A DNA stretch of 54,029 nucleotides, from the NCBI GenBank assembly GCA_021772915.1, contig JAJFLB010000067.1:1-54029 (forward strand). Reading direction: 5' to 3'. How positions within the stretch are numbered: position 1 is the stretch's first letter; every line of letters begins with the position of its first letter. The notes below the pieces were generated by a model. That model ran no database searches, was not told where the DNA came from, and saw only the letters and a list, made by a program, of their open reading frames with translations. The stretch comes from Gammaproteobacteria bacterium (GTDB taxonomy: Bacteria > Pseudomonadota > Gammaproteobacteria > Xanthomonadales > SZUA-36). Positions 23,571 to 31,630 of the stretch are shown in pieces. The translations under genes were made by a program, and so were the position numbers.

Positions 23571-24190
23571 TGTGCCGCTCTATCACCGGACCGGCGGTAT
23601 CCACAAAGTGGTTATCAATGACCCGAACGGGCAGGGTGCGCTATGAGCTGAAAACACCCTGGCGCAACGGTACGACCCATGTGATTTTTGAGCCGTTGGA
23701 TTTTGTGTTCAGGACGAACGGTATGCCGCGGGCGCAGGGATGCGCAGGAGCGGCCATCTCCAGGTTGATTGCCTTGGTTCCAAGCCCCAGAGTAAATCTC
23801 ACCAGATTTCACGGTGTGTTCGCACCCAATAGCAGGTGTCGGGCAAAGGTGACACCGGCTAGGCGGGGTAAAGGTAAAAAGTACCACTCAGCTGACGAGG
23901 CCGATCAAACTCCTGCAGAAAAACGGGCTTGGCCCATGCCAGCCTCTCGACCGCTGTGTGGTCTCACCTTCTCGATGACCTGGGCAAAACGATTGAAGCG
24001 TGTGTTCAACATCGACATTACAACTTGCGACAAGTGTGGCGCTGACGTCAGGATCGTTGCCAGTATTGAAGATCGGGCAGTTATTCAGAATATACTCGCT
24101 CATCTGGATAACACGGCAAGTTCTTCAGTAACGGCGCTGTTACCGGATAGCAGGGCTTCTCCAAGCCTGCCGATGGGTTTATTCGACTGA
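23571..24190 (+). mobile_element. IS91-family transposase, C-terminal half
   Basis: Open to TGA at 24190. It begins at CRSITGPAVSTKWLS and continues with RVRYELKTPWRNGTTHVIF, EPLDF, VNLTRFHGVFAPNSR, SMTWAKRLKRVFNIDI, TCDKCGADVRIVA and a final MGLFD, the usual C-terminal half of IS91/IS801-like Y2 transposases. A 17-codon insertion (23708-23758) lies between EPLDF and SRLIALVPSPR. The N-terminal neighbour part lies on the opposite strand at 25812-26105. The 220 bases after the stop show no gene. Confidence 0.85.
23725..23754. repeat. REP-like hairpin inserted in frame in the IS91 half
   Basis: GCCGC (23725-23729) pairs with GCGGC (23750-23754), and GCGCA (23732-23736) pairs with TGCGC (23741-23745) around a GGGA loop. 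Just before it stands GGAC, as at the head of many REP elements. The insertion adds about 51 bases and keeps the transposase frame open. Confidence 0.55.
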
Positions 24191-24414
24191 GGAAATAAGC
24201 TCAATTATGGCACTGGGTTACTGTCCTTATTTTGGTGACGGTACGGCTGATCTCGTTCTGGGCGTAAAAATTGGCATGAAGTACAGATGAACCCGGCTGG
24301 AATTCAGACCTGAGCGCTTAAAGTTGATCAAATTGCGTAGCAATGCGGCTGAACACCTGATTTGAATAGCTGCTCAATACTTTGGGTTTTCTGGAAATAT
24401 AGTGTCTAAATTAC

Positions 24415-24903
24415 TTATACTCTTTCCCGATTGTTTTTACTTAAATGGTCCTGCTCAAAGCGCGGACGGACCACGCCACTGGTTTCCTGGCGGATGATGG
24501 AGAGTATCCAGGCGGGGGCAATTTTGAGGTCTTTCTCATCCGTCATGGAGTCGATGGCCTTAAAAACCGCCGTCTTGTAGTGTTCAAATATCTGCTGATA
24601 GTTACAGTCATAACACAAGGTCTTGCGGTTGGATGCTGATACCAGTTGATGATCCACCTGAAACTGGGTCACACCACGATTGGTTCCCCTGCGGAAATCA
24701 CCATCAACCGCATAGGACCCACCGGAGAAAGTGGAATAACCCAGAAAGATCAATAAGCGTTGAAGAGCCCTGATCACAGATTCGCTACCCAGGTGGCGTG
24801 ACATGCGTATCTGCCCTTCCTCGACTCTGGAGAATACCTCCAACACCTGGGGATCGGGTTCCTCTGGAAACAGTACAGGCTGAATCAATTCGTACCCGAG
24901 CAT
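24415..24903 (-). pseudogene. Peptidoglycan-binding/N-acetylmuramidase-like protein, 3' truncated
   Basis: 162 codons from ATG 24903. Residues 35-95 look like a peptidoglycan-binding domain (VIRALQRLLIFLGYSTF, AVDGDFRRGTNRGVTQFQ). The end (APAWILSIIRQETSGVVRPRFEQDHLSK) resembles the start of an N-acetylmuramidase domain, with the E of the ETSGVVRPRFE segment as a possible catalytic residue. The rest of that domain is missing and the frame ends after NNRERV. It lies inside the segment that appears to have been inverted. The call as a truncated gene is fairly safe; the enzyme class is tentative. Confidence 0.6.
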
Positions 24904-25171
24904 AATTTAGTCTCAATTTTTGGGCTTGAAATAAATGCGAATTTATTGCGGTGGAAATGAAACTGAACCAACTCCGGTCATTACGATATACCTTAAGCCT
25001 TCATGTCGAGGACAAAAATGCTTTATCGAGATCATCCGGATCAAATTCAATCTGAGTACAGGACAAAAATAATGCCTTACTCGTCTTGTCCTCAAATATT
25101 CCGTCGAAACTATCACTATCAACAGAAAATTTTTGTGTATGCTGGATGATTTGAAATCAGCCGTATCAACC

Positions 25172-25720
25172 ATGCTAGGAAAACTCTGGATTACCATACT
25201 TTGCCTGCTACTTAGTGGGCCTGTGGCAGCTATCGGTCTCGCTGAAACCAGGTCGCTTGCCGAGCAGGGTGATGCCTGGTATCAGACTGAACTGGCGTTG
25301 ATGTACCACCGTGGTAAAGATTTGCCCAGAGACTACCAGCGGGCTATCAGGTGGTATCGCCTGGCTGCCGAGCAGGAATTCTCCCGGGCCCAGGCCAACC
25401 TCGGCGTCATGTATGGTGAAGGACAGGGCGTACCACAGGACTACCAAATAGCGGCTTTCTGGTTTCGCAAGGCGGCTGATCAGGGCAATGTACTTGCCCA
25501 GCACAATTTGGGTCTGCTCTACGGCAGGGGACAGGGTGTTGAGCAGGACTATGCCGAGGCTTATGTGTGGGAAAGCCTCGCAGCCATTTCCGGTCATCAA
25601 GAAGCGATCAAAAACCGGGATATAGTTTTGAGCAAACTCAGCGACGAAGAATTAAAAGCGGCACAGCGGCGCGAGACCTTTTTGCTTCTGAAAATCGAGC
25701 ACCGCAAGACAAGTCAATAA
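25172..25720 (+). CDS. Sel1-repeat secreted protein
   Basis: About 182 residues. A signal peptide (MLGKLWITILCLLLSGPVAA) favours ATG 25172, although an ATG at 25139 is in frame; neither has a ribosome-binding site. Three to four SEL1-like repeats follow: LALMYHRGKDLPRDYQRAIR, LGVMYGEGQGVPQDYQIAA and LGLLYGRGQGVEQDYAEAYV. Such repeats mediate protein binding in the periplasm or outside. The 268 bases upstream hold two AGGACAAAAAT copies (25012, 25061) but no gene. It lies within the putative inverted segment between the IS91 halves. Confidence 0.85.
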   Translation: MLGKLWITILCLLLSGPVAAIGLAETRSLAEQGDAWYQTELALMYHRGKDLPRDYQRAIRWYRLAAEQEFSRAQANLGVMYGEGQGVPQDYQIAAFWFRKAADQGNVLAQHNLGLLYGRGQGVEQDYAEAYVWESLAAISGHQEAIKNRDIVLSKLSDEELKAAQRRETFLLLKIEHRKTSQ

Positions 25721-25811
25721 ATGGCTGACTTTGCGTTTTCAATGATCTTGCCGTTGTAGCCAATCGTAACCAAATTATTTCTCACATCCCCACTATCTCA
25801 GTCAAATTCCT

Positions 25812-26105
25812 GCTAATCTCGCTCGTTCATTGGCTCTGGTGGTAACCCCTGCATGGAGTGAAAAGCCGGCTGTTTCACCAACGGGACTTGATAACGAGTT
25901 GTCTGATCCAACGTCAGGCAGGGTTTGCAGTGTAAAGACTTTTCGACCTTGCTGTGGCCCCACGGCAATACGATAAGTAATAGAACTTCCCAGTAGTTGA
26001 TTCATCGGTGATTCAGGGTCTTCATCCATGCCATCGGCTGTCAGGTAAGTGTGCCCGGTATCCCGTTCCAACAAACCTTGGCGCTCCATGATCGCTTTTA
26101 TCAAA
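25812..26105 (-). mobile_element. IS91-family transposase, middle part, on the minus strand
   Basis: The minus-strand frame reads IMERQGLLERDTGHTYL, SITYRIAVGPQQGRKVFTLQ and GFSLHAGVTTRANERARL, which is the stretch directly N-terminal to LCRYI in IS91-family transposases. It ends exactly where the plus-strand half at 23571 begins (CRSITGPAVS), with only about two residues missing between them. The 5' part of the transposase is replaced by the lyase gene ending at 26112. The last codons (AGI then stop) are not transposase sequence. Confidence 0.8.
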
Positions 26106-26111
26106 TGTCGC

Positions 26112-27317
26112 TCACCAATCACCCAACACAGCCAGCGCCTGTTGCAAATCAGCTACGATCTCGGCGACTGGCTCGATGCCGATGGATAAACGTACATGTC
26201 CAAGATCCACTCTGTTTTGATCGGGTTCATTTGCGGAGCGGGCTTTCTCAACCCAATCCAGATCGTAGGGAAGCTCAATTACGGTTTCAACACCGCCCAA
26301 ACTTGACGCTATCTGTATAAAGCGTAGTGCATCGAGAAATACACGTGCCGCATCCCGGCCACCATTGATGGAAAACACCACCACGCATCCCCCGCCCTGC
26401 ATTTGCCGTAAAGCCATTGGGAATTGCGGATGTTTGCCGTGCAATGGGTAACGAACCCCACTGACAAGATGCTGGCCTGAGAGAAATTCAGCAACCTCGA
26501 TCGCGGATTTGAAGATACGCTCAGTGCGCAGGCCCAGAGTCTTCATACCCCGTAAGGCCAACCACGCTGCATGGGAATCTAAAACACCACCGAGCAGTTT
26601 TTGCATCCCCTGGATTCTATTGATTAACGGTGTATCACCAGCCACAAATCCACACATGACATCCATATGTCCATTTAATAATTTGGTGCCTGAATGCAAC
26701 ACCAGTGAGGCGCCTAGATCGAGCGGAGACTGACCAAAAGGGGTTGCAAACGTGCTGTCGATGACCAAAAGCGCACCGACATTTCGGCACACCCCCGCAA
26801 TCGCCTCAATATCGGATACCTCCAGGTGAGGATTTGAGGGTGTTTCCACGTAAACGAGACAAGTATCAGGTCTTGCTACACTCTTTACGTCCTCAACCTG
26901 GGTGGTATCAACACGTGAAACCTCCAAGCCCAATTGATCCTGAAGATGGGCCAGCAAAGTTTCTGTCTGATCAAATATCTGCCGTCCGACAACTATATGC
27001 TGCCCGGCACCCAGCAAGCCCAGAAGCGTGGTCGAAACGGCGGCCATCCCGCTGCTAAAGGCCAATGCTGATTCAGCATTCTCAAGCGCCGCCACTTTGG
27101 CAGCAGCAGCATTGGAAGTTGGATGACCAAAGCGCTGATAAAAGGTCGGCTGACCCGCCTGGAAGAGATTGGCGTGCGCATCTGCCGACGCAGCCGTAAA
27201 TATAGTCCCCTGAATAATCGGTTCGCTCAACGGCCGGTTCTTGCGCAAACCGTCCATATAAGTTCGCACCGCAATGGTATATTTGCTTATTTCTGCGTCT
27301 TCGATCTTTTCACTCAT
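26112..27317 (-). CDS. Cys/Met-metabolism PLP-dependent lyase or synthase
   Basis: 401 residues from ATG 27317; an upstream GTG (27377) is possible but less likely. It has the fold type I gamma-family features: TFYQRFGHPTSNAAAAKVAAL with the Tyr/Arg phosphate-binding pair of the neighbouring subunit, FSSGMAAVSTTLL, VYVETPSNPHLEVSDI, the PLP-Asp in LLVIDSTFATP and the PLP-Lys in LHSGTKLLNGH. The C-terminal RLSIGIEPVAEIVADLQQAL is typical. It could be a cystathionine gamma-synthase, gamma-lyase or methionine gamma-lyase; I cannot tell which. It is divergent from the aminotransferase gene across a region with a perfect palindrome. It has no Met-biosynthesis neighbours, which favours a catabolic role. 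Confidence 0.9.
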   Translation of the reverse strand: MSEKIEDAEISKYTIAVRTYMDGLRKNRPLSEPIIQGTIFTAASADAHANLFQAGQPTFYQRFGHPTSNAAAAKVAALENAESALAFSSGMAAVSTTLLGLLGAGQHIVVGRQIFDQTETLLAHLQDQLGLEVSRVDTTQVEDVKSVARPDTCLVYVETPSNPHLEVSDIEAIAGVCRNVGALLVIDSTFATPFGQSPLDLGASLVLHSGTKLLNGHMDVMCGFVAGDTPLINRIQGMQKLLGGVLDSHAAWLALRGMKTLGLRTERIFKSAIEVAEFLSGQHLVSGVRYPLHGKHPQFPMALRQMQGGGCVVVFSINGGRDAARVFLDALRFIQIASSLGGVETVIELPYDLDWVEKARSANEPDQNRVDLGHVRLSIGIEPVAEIVADLQQALAVLGDW

Positions 27318-27359
27318 TTCGGTCACCGGATCAGTTGCTACTGGATGATCAAGACTACG

Positions 27360-27431
27360 CGATTGAAACCGGCCCACCAGATACAGTCATGTGGAATCTG
27401 CTTACAAACTGTAGATGTACAGTTTCAATCG
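27360..27431. promoter_or_regulatory. Operator-like inverted repeats between the lyase and aminotransferase genes
   Basis: A perfect palindrome AAACTGTA (27406-27413), GATG, TACAGTTT (27418-27425) lies in the divergent intergenic region. Around it is a second perfect inverted repeat of 10 bp, CGATTGAAAC (27360-27369) and GTTTCAATCG (27422-27431). The CTGTA core also occurs in the motifs at 30709, 30733 and 32897. A dimeric regulator, perhaps the MocR protein encoded at 29274-30686, could bind here. Confidence 0.6.
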
Positions 27432-27519
27432 AAAACTGAACGGGTTGTGTATTGGCCGTCTGGTTCAACAGATTCACAATTACCACTCAAAACCTGATCC
27501 ATCCCATGAAGGAGGCCTC

Positions 27520-28632
27520 GTGTTACCTGAATTCGAGATCGAGCACTATTACGATGCTTACTCACAAGAAGCCGAAATCGACCTGAGCTCCTCAGATTGT
27601 GAAACCATGTCCACAGAAGAGTTACTTGCCTTGCAAGGGCTGGACACGGGTGCGCTAAACACGATGACACTGGAATATACAAGCACACTCGGAAGTCTTG
27701 AACTGCGGCAATTAATTGCCAGCAGGTATGATGATCTTGGTGCAGACAACGTCCTGCTGTTCAATTCCAGTGGCGAAGCCATATACGCGATCTTTACCAC
27801 GTTGGTCGATCGCAACGACCATGTCATTGCACACGTTCCTGCATACCAGTCGTTGTATCAGGTCGCCCGCCAACAGACTCAGCAACTTTCGTTTTGGCAC
27901 GCACGAGAAGCCAATGACTGGCAACCGGACATCCATGATCTGAAACGGCTGCTTAGGCCAAACACAAAATATGTTGTCATCAATTCACCGAACAACCCGA
28001 CTGGACACGTGTTTTCCCAGGCATTTGCCAGTGAATTGAACAGCTTGGCTGAGCAACACGGCTTTGTTCTGATCTCAGATGAATTGTTCCGGGACCTGGA
28101 ATTCGAACCAAGCCTCGCTTCCTCATCAATGTGTGACCTATCAGACACGGCACTCAGTATTTCAGGCTTGGCCAAATCTTATGGATTACCGGGGTTGCGT
28201 CTGGGCTGGCTGGCGACCAAAAATATGAATACCTACCAAAAAATACTTCGTATGAAGCGATACCTGTCGCGCTGTGTGGCCACGCCAAGTGAATTTCTGG
28301 CCACCATCGCGCTCAAATCCCACGCACAAATTATGGCTCGGAGTCACTCAATTTTGCGACAAAACCTGTCTCTGCTTGACGCATTTTTTGGAGACTACCC
28401 GGATGTTTTCTCCGTGGTGCCACCCCAGGCAGGCAATACGGTGTTTCCCCATCTATTGGGCGATGAGGACATCGACCATTTTTGTTGCCGGATCAGATCG
28501 AGGAGCGGCCTTTTCCTGTTACCAGGCCACGTTTTTGCCCCCCACTACCGGAATTTTCGCCTCGGATTCGCACACGCCGATATGTCAAAAGCTCTGGTGC
28601 AATTACGCATGGCGCTCGATGATGACAGCTAG
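27520..28632 (+). CDS. Class I/II PLP-dependent aminotransferase
   Basis: 370 residues from GTG 27520, chosen because AAGGAGG (27509-27515) precedes it and the family N-terminus follows (PEFEIEHYYD, IDLSSSDCETMSTEELLAL). PLP-binding features: NSSGEAIYAIFTTLVD, VINSPNNPTGHVF with the Asn, LISDELFRDLEF with the Asp/Tyr-region, and the Lys in SISGLAKSYGLPGLRLGW. The SSSDCE start resembles the capreomycidine-synthase/VioD-like branch rather than aspartate aminotransferases, though the amino donor is unknown. It is the first gene after the palindrome and probably co-transcribed with the isomerase gene 43 bases downstream. Confidence 0.9.
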   Translation: MLPEFEIEHYYDAYSQEAEIDLSSSDCETMSTEELLALQGLDTGALNTMTLEYTSTLGSLELRQLIASRYDDLGADNVLLFNSSGEAIYAIFTTLVDRNDHVIAHVPAYQSLYQVARQQTQQLSFWHAREANDWQPDIHDLKRLLRPNTKYVVINSPNNPTGHVFSQAFASELNSLAEQHGFVLISDELFRDLEFEPSLASSSMCDLSDTALSISGLAKSYGLPGLRLGWLATKNMNTYQKILRMKRYLSRCVATPSEFLATIALKSHAQIMARSHSILRQNLSLLDAFFGDYPDVFSVVPPQAGNTVFPHLLGDEDIDHFCCRIRSRSGLFLLPGHVFAPHYRNFRLGFAHADMSKALVQLRMALDDDS

Positions 28633-28675
28633 TCCGTCACCACTCCCAATTGCCTGACCGCCGCGGGTTCTGAAC

Positions 28676-29314
28676 ATGCAACCGATTGAGTTCTGGCTTT
28701 CTTTGACCAGCCCCTACAGCTACCTCACTGCCATGCGTGTGTTTGACCTGCAGTGGGATTTCGGACTTGACATCAACTGGCGGCCGATTTTCATGCCACC
28801 GCTATTTAAAGCCCTGGGCTGGAAAGTCAATCCGTTTGCAGACCATCCACCCAAACTGGAATACATGTTCAAGGATGTGAAAAGAGAGGCAGGCTTAACC
28901 GGTATTGAATTTCACCGTCCGGCCATATTTCCACAAAATGCACAACTCGCAACCCAGCTCGCCATGCTGGCATTTGAGCAAGGCTTTGGCGTCGAATTCT
29001 GTTACGAAGCCCTGGTTGCGAATTACCAGGAGCGATGCGATATCGCGTGTAAGGATGATTTATGCAGAATTTTGGAACGTGTGTGTCCACCCGCTGAAGC
29101 TGCCAGGTTGATGCGACGGTGTGATGCGAAAAAAGTGGCTGAAGCAGTTCAGCAAGAAGGCCTGGCAGCGATTGAACGTGGTGTATTCGGTGTACCTACG
29201 TTTTTTGTGGATCGGGAACAGTTCTGGGGAAATGATCGGCTTGACCGGGCCCTGGATTATTCACGAAGAAAATCTACTTCAACAGCTTTTTACACAAATC
29301 CCCCAGTACCTTGA
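28676..29314 (+). CDS. 2-hydroxychromene-2-carboxylate isomerase-like DsbA-fold protein
   Basis: 212 residues of the HCCA isomerase/GST-kappa type: IEFWLSLTSPYSYLTAMRV with the Ser that activates glutathione, WRPIFMPPLFKALGW, a helical insertion (AQLATQLAMLAFEQGFG) and the C-terminal GVFGVPTFFVDREQFWGNDRLD, the cis-Pro thioredoxin-fold end. Such enzymes use glutathione for cis-trans isomerisation in aromatic catabolism or act as glutathione transferases. Weak ribosome-binding site at ATG 28676. The 3' end overlaps the convergent MocR gene by 41 bases. Its presence here suggests that an aromatic or thiol-containing substrate is handled by the locus. Confidence 0.88.
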   Translation: MQPIEFWLSLTSPYSYLTAMRVFDLQWDFGLDINWRPIFMPPLFKALGWKVNPFADHPPKLEYMFKDVKREAGLTGIEFHRPAIFPQNAQLATQLAMLAFEQGFGVEFCYEALVANYQERCDIACKDDLCRILERVCPPAEAARLMRRCDAKKVAEAVQQEGLAAIERGVFGVPTFFVDREQFWGNDRLDRALDYSRRKSTSTAFYTNPPVP

Positions 29315-30686
29315 CGCCATTGCCCACTGCCTCATTCCAGTAACCACCCCAGCCCACACGCAGATAGTTGTCATATTGACCCTTTGCGGAAAAGGTTTTA
29401 CCCGGTGCAATGCTGATATTGGCTTCCAGTGCCCGGTCACGTAGGATCGTGCCACTCACACTGGCTGGCAATCGAGTCCAGACAGTAAAGCCGCCAGTGG
29501 GTAACATGGGCAGCGTTCCGTCCGGAAAGCAGGTAGTGATGGATGCAGTCAGTTTTTGGACGGCGTCAGCATGCGCCGCTCGCATTTTGATTAAATCCTT
29601 GTGAAAACGCCTCTCCGCCAGATATTTTGCCACCGTTAACTGCGGCAATGTTGCGCACCCCATATCGATGGTGTATTTGGAATCGATGATCTGCTCGGTG
29701 GCACGCTCAGCGATGATCCAACCCACACGTAATGCAGGCGCTATGGACTTGGAAAAAGATGAGCAGTAAATCACTCGCTGCTCCTTGTCAAAGGATTTGA
29801 GCGAAGGCGCATCATTGGCATTGAATTTCAATCCCCAATTGGTGTCGTCCTCGACCAGCATAAAATCAAACTCACAAGCCAGTTCATAAAGCGCTTTGAG
29901 GGATTCAACTGACATCGACGACCCCAAAGGGTTGGAGCAACGCGGCATCACATAGCAGGCAGATAGTTTGTGCGTTTGGGCTGCCGTCCTCAACGCCTCC
30001 AGATCCAACCCACTGGCGGACCGGGATGGAATCTCAATGACTTCCTGACGCAAATGCTTGAGCACCTGCAGCGCGCCCGGGTAACAGGGGGTTTCCAATG
30101 CAACGACAGCCTTTTTCAGCGCCACGTGTTCAAATGTCAGGAACAAAGCATCCTGGCAGCCATTGGTAATGACGATGTCGTTAATGTTGACGGCTACACC
30201 ACGATTCAGCATCAAATCTACAATCCGGCGGCGCAGTGCGAACATACCTTGAGGATCGCCGTAGGATGTGATCGAACCACTATTCGTGCGCAAAATCTGG
30301 CGGGTAATCCTCCCAAGTGTATCAACCGGAAGAACTTCTGGATCAGGATTTGCAGCACTCAAATTGAGAAGTTTTTCATTCCCAACCTCCCGCAGGATTT
30401 GCGGCATCGTATCGGACCCCAGGATAATGCCAGGATCGAGCCAGCCAGGCGGTGCCATCCGGTGATTCGCAGGATCAGGCCGAAACGCAACGTAATAACC
30501 TGAACGCGGCCGCGCTTCGATGAGGTCCCGGGATTCCAGCACGCGAAAGGCTTCCAGCACAGTCGTCGAACTCACGCCACGGGACTTGCTGAGTGATCGT
30601 ACCGAGGGCAGTTTGTCACCATATAACAATGATCGGTTTACGATCATCGATTCAATCTGAGTGGCCAGGGTCTGATAAAGACTCAT
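29274..30686 (-). CDS. MocR-type (GntR-aminotransferase fusion) regulator
   Basis: 470 residues. Residues 1-70 are a GntR winged helix (YGDKLPSVRSLSKSRGVSSTTVLEAFRVLESRDLI). A linker follows, then an aminotransferase-like domain (LSAANPDPEVLPVD, VITNGCQDALFLTF, VMPRCSNPLGSSMS, LVEDDTNWGL and the PLP-Lys in YCSSFSKSIAPALRVGW). MocR proteins bind an amino acid-PLP adduct and control nearby PLP-enzyme genes. It is divergent from the enoyl-CoA hydratase gene, and the 115-base gap between them holds two AATCTGTAT direct repeats. It may govern the whole 26-33 kb locus. Start at ATG 30686. Confidence 0.93.
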   Translation of the reverse strand: MSLYQTLATQIESMIVNRSLLYGDKLPSVRSLSKSRGVSSTTVLEAFRVLESRDLIEARPRSGYYVAFRPDPANHRMAPPGWLDPGIILGSDTMPQILREVGNEKLLNLSAANPDPEVLPVDTLGRITRQILRTNSGSITSYGDPQGMFALRRRIVDLMLNRGVAVNINDIVITNGCQDALFLTFEHVALKKAVVALETPCYPGALQVLKHLRQEVIEIPSRSASGLDLEALRTAAQTHKLSACYVMPRCSNPLGSSMSVESLKALYELACEFDFMLVEDDTNWGLKFNANDAPSLKSFDKEQRVIYCSSFSKSIAPALRVGWIIAERATEQIIDSKYTIDMGCATLPQLTVAKYLAERRFHKDLIKMRAAHADAVQKLTASITTCFPDGTLPMLPTGGFTVWTRLPASVSGTILRDRALEANISIAPGKTFSAKGQYDNYLRVGWGGYWNEAVGNGVKVLGDLCKKLLK

Positions 30687-30708
30687 TCACTTATTATGCA
30701 AGACTCAC

Positions 30709-30741
30709 AATCTGTATGCCAGTTTCCTGCAAAATCTGTAT
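30709..30741 (+). promoter_or_regulatory. Direct repeats, candidate MocR operator
   Basis: AATCTGTAT at 30709-30717 and again at 30733-30741, start to start 24 bp, in the divergent gap between the MocR and enoyl-CoA hydratase genes. MocR-type regulators typically bind direct repeats with this sort of spacing. A third ATCTGTATG lies at 32897-32905 between the class V and ABM genes. Confidence 0.6.
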
Positions 30742-30801
30742 CTGTTCGTGTAGGGGCTGTGAAAGTACAATTGACCATACTTTCCAATCGGAGCCATACC
30801 A

Positions 30802-31590
30802 ATGAGTGATTCTGTTCTAATCCAGATATCGGACGGTGTTGCAACCATCAGGATTAATCGTCCACAGCACAACAATGCCATTAATGTCACCGTCGCCCGG
30901 GAGTTGGCGCAAGCTGCATTTCGCTGTGACAGCGACCCTCGCATCCGAGCTGTGATTCTGACAGGGGTGGGTGAATCCTTTTGCGTTGGCGGTGATCTCA
31001 AGGCCTTTCGCTCGGCAGACACGAACACATCCAGATACATCCAGCAAGTGGTATTCAACCTGCATGCGGCGTTGTCACATTTCATGCGCATGGATGCCCC
31101 ACTGGTGGTCGCTGTCAACGGTCGCACGGGTGGCGGCGGGACCAGCATCATGCTGGCCGGCGATCTGATTATCGCCGCTGAGTCTTCCTCATTTGTACTG
31201 GGCTATACCGCGGTTGGACTGGTTCCGGATGGCGGGTCTACCTTTATGCTACCGCGCCGCGTGGGATGGCCTGTTGCCCGGGAGCTGATGCTGACCAATA
31301 AGCGCCTGGATGCTCACAAAGCACTCGACATCGGATTGGTTAACAGAGTGGTCGAGGATGCGAATTTGCTCGAGCAAGCCTACGGTACAGCGACACGGTT
31401 TGCACAGGGGCCCACTGCAGTTTTTGGGGCAACCAAACGGCTGTTGCTGAACAGTGCAACAGAATCCTTCGAAACACAAATGGAGCTGGAGGCACGAGCG
31501 ATCGTCAAATCAGCTGACCATCCACATGCCAGGGAAGGAATCTCCGCCTTTCTGGACAAACGCGCACCCTGTTTCGAGGCCGGCGAGTAA
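30802..31590 (+). CDS. Enoyl-CoA hydratase/isomerase family protein
   Basis: 262 residues, a normal length for the crotonase fold. Features: VATIRINRPQHNNAINVTVAREL, the first oxyanion segment ESFCVGGDLKAF, the second oxyanion and Gly-rich segment NGRTGGGGTSIMLAGDLIIA, and SFVLGYTAVGLVPDGGSTFMLPRRVG with Asp where many hydratases carry Glu. The Asp suggests an isomerase or a hydratase like PaaG/PaaF; the substrate is not known. GGAG lies before ATG 30802. Divergent from MocR and preceded by the direct repeats. The neighbouring class V gene is convergent with only 40 bases between the stops. Confidence 0.9.
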   Translation: MSDSVLIQISDGVATIRINRPQHNNAINVTVARELAQAAFRCDSDPRIRAVILTGVGESFCVGGDLKAFRSADTNTSRYIQQVVFNLHAALSHFMRMDAPLVVAVNGRTGGGGTSIMLAGDLIIAAESSSFVLGYTAVGLVPDGGSTFMLPRRVGWPVARELMLTNKRLDAHKALDIGLVNRVVEDANLLEQAYGTATRFAQGPTAVFGATKRLLLNSATESFETQMELEARAIVKSADHPHAREGISAFLDKRAPCFEAGE

Positions 31591-31630
31591 GGCTGATCTA
31601 TAGCTTCCATCGGGTTTTAGCCTGGCTAAC

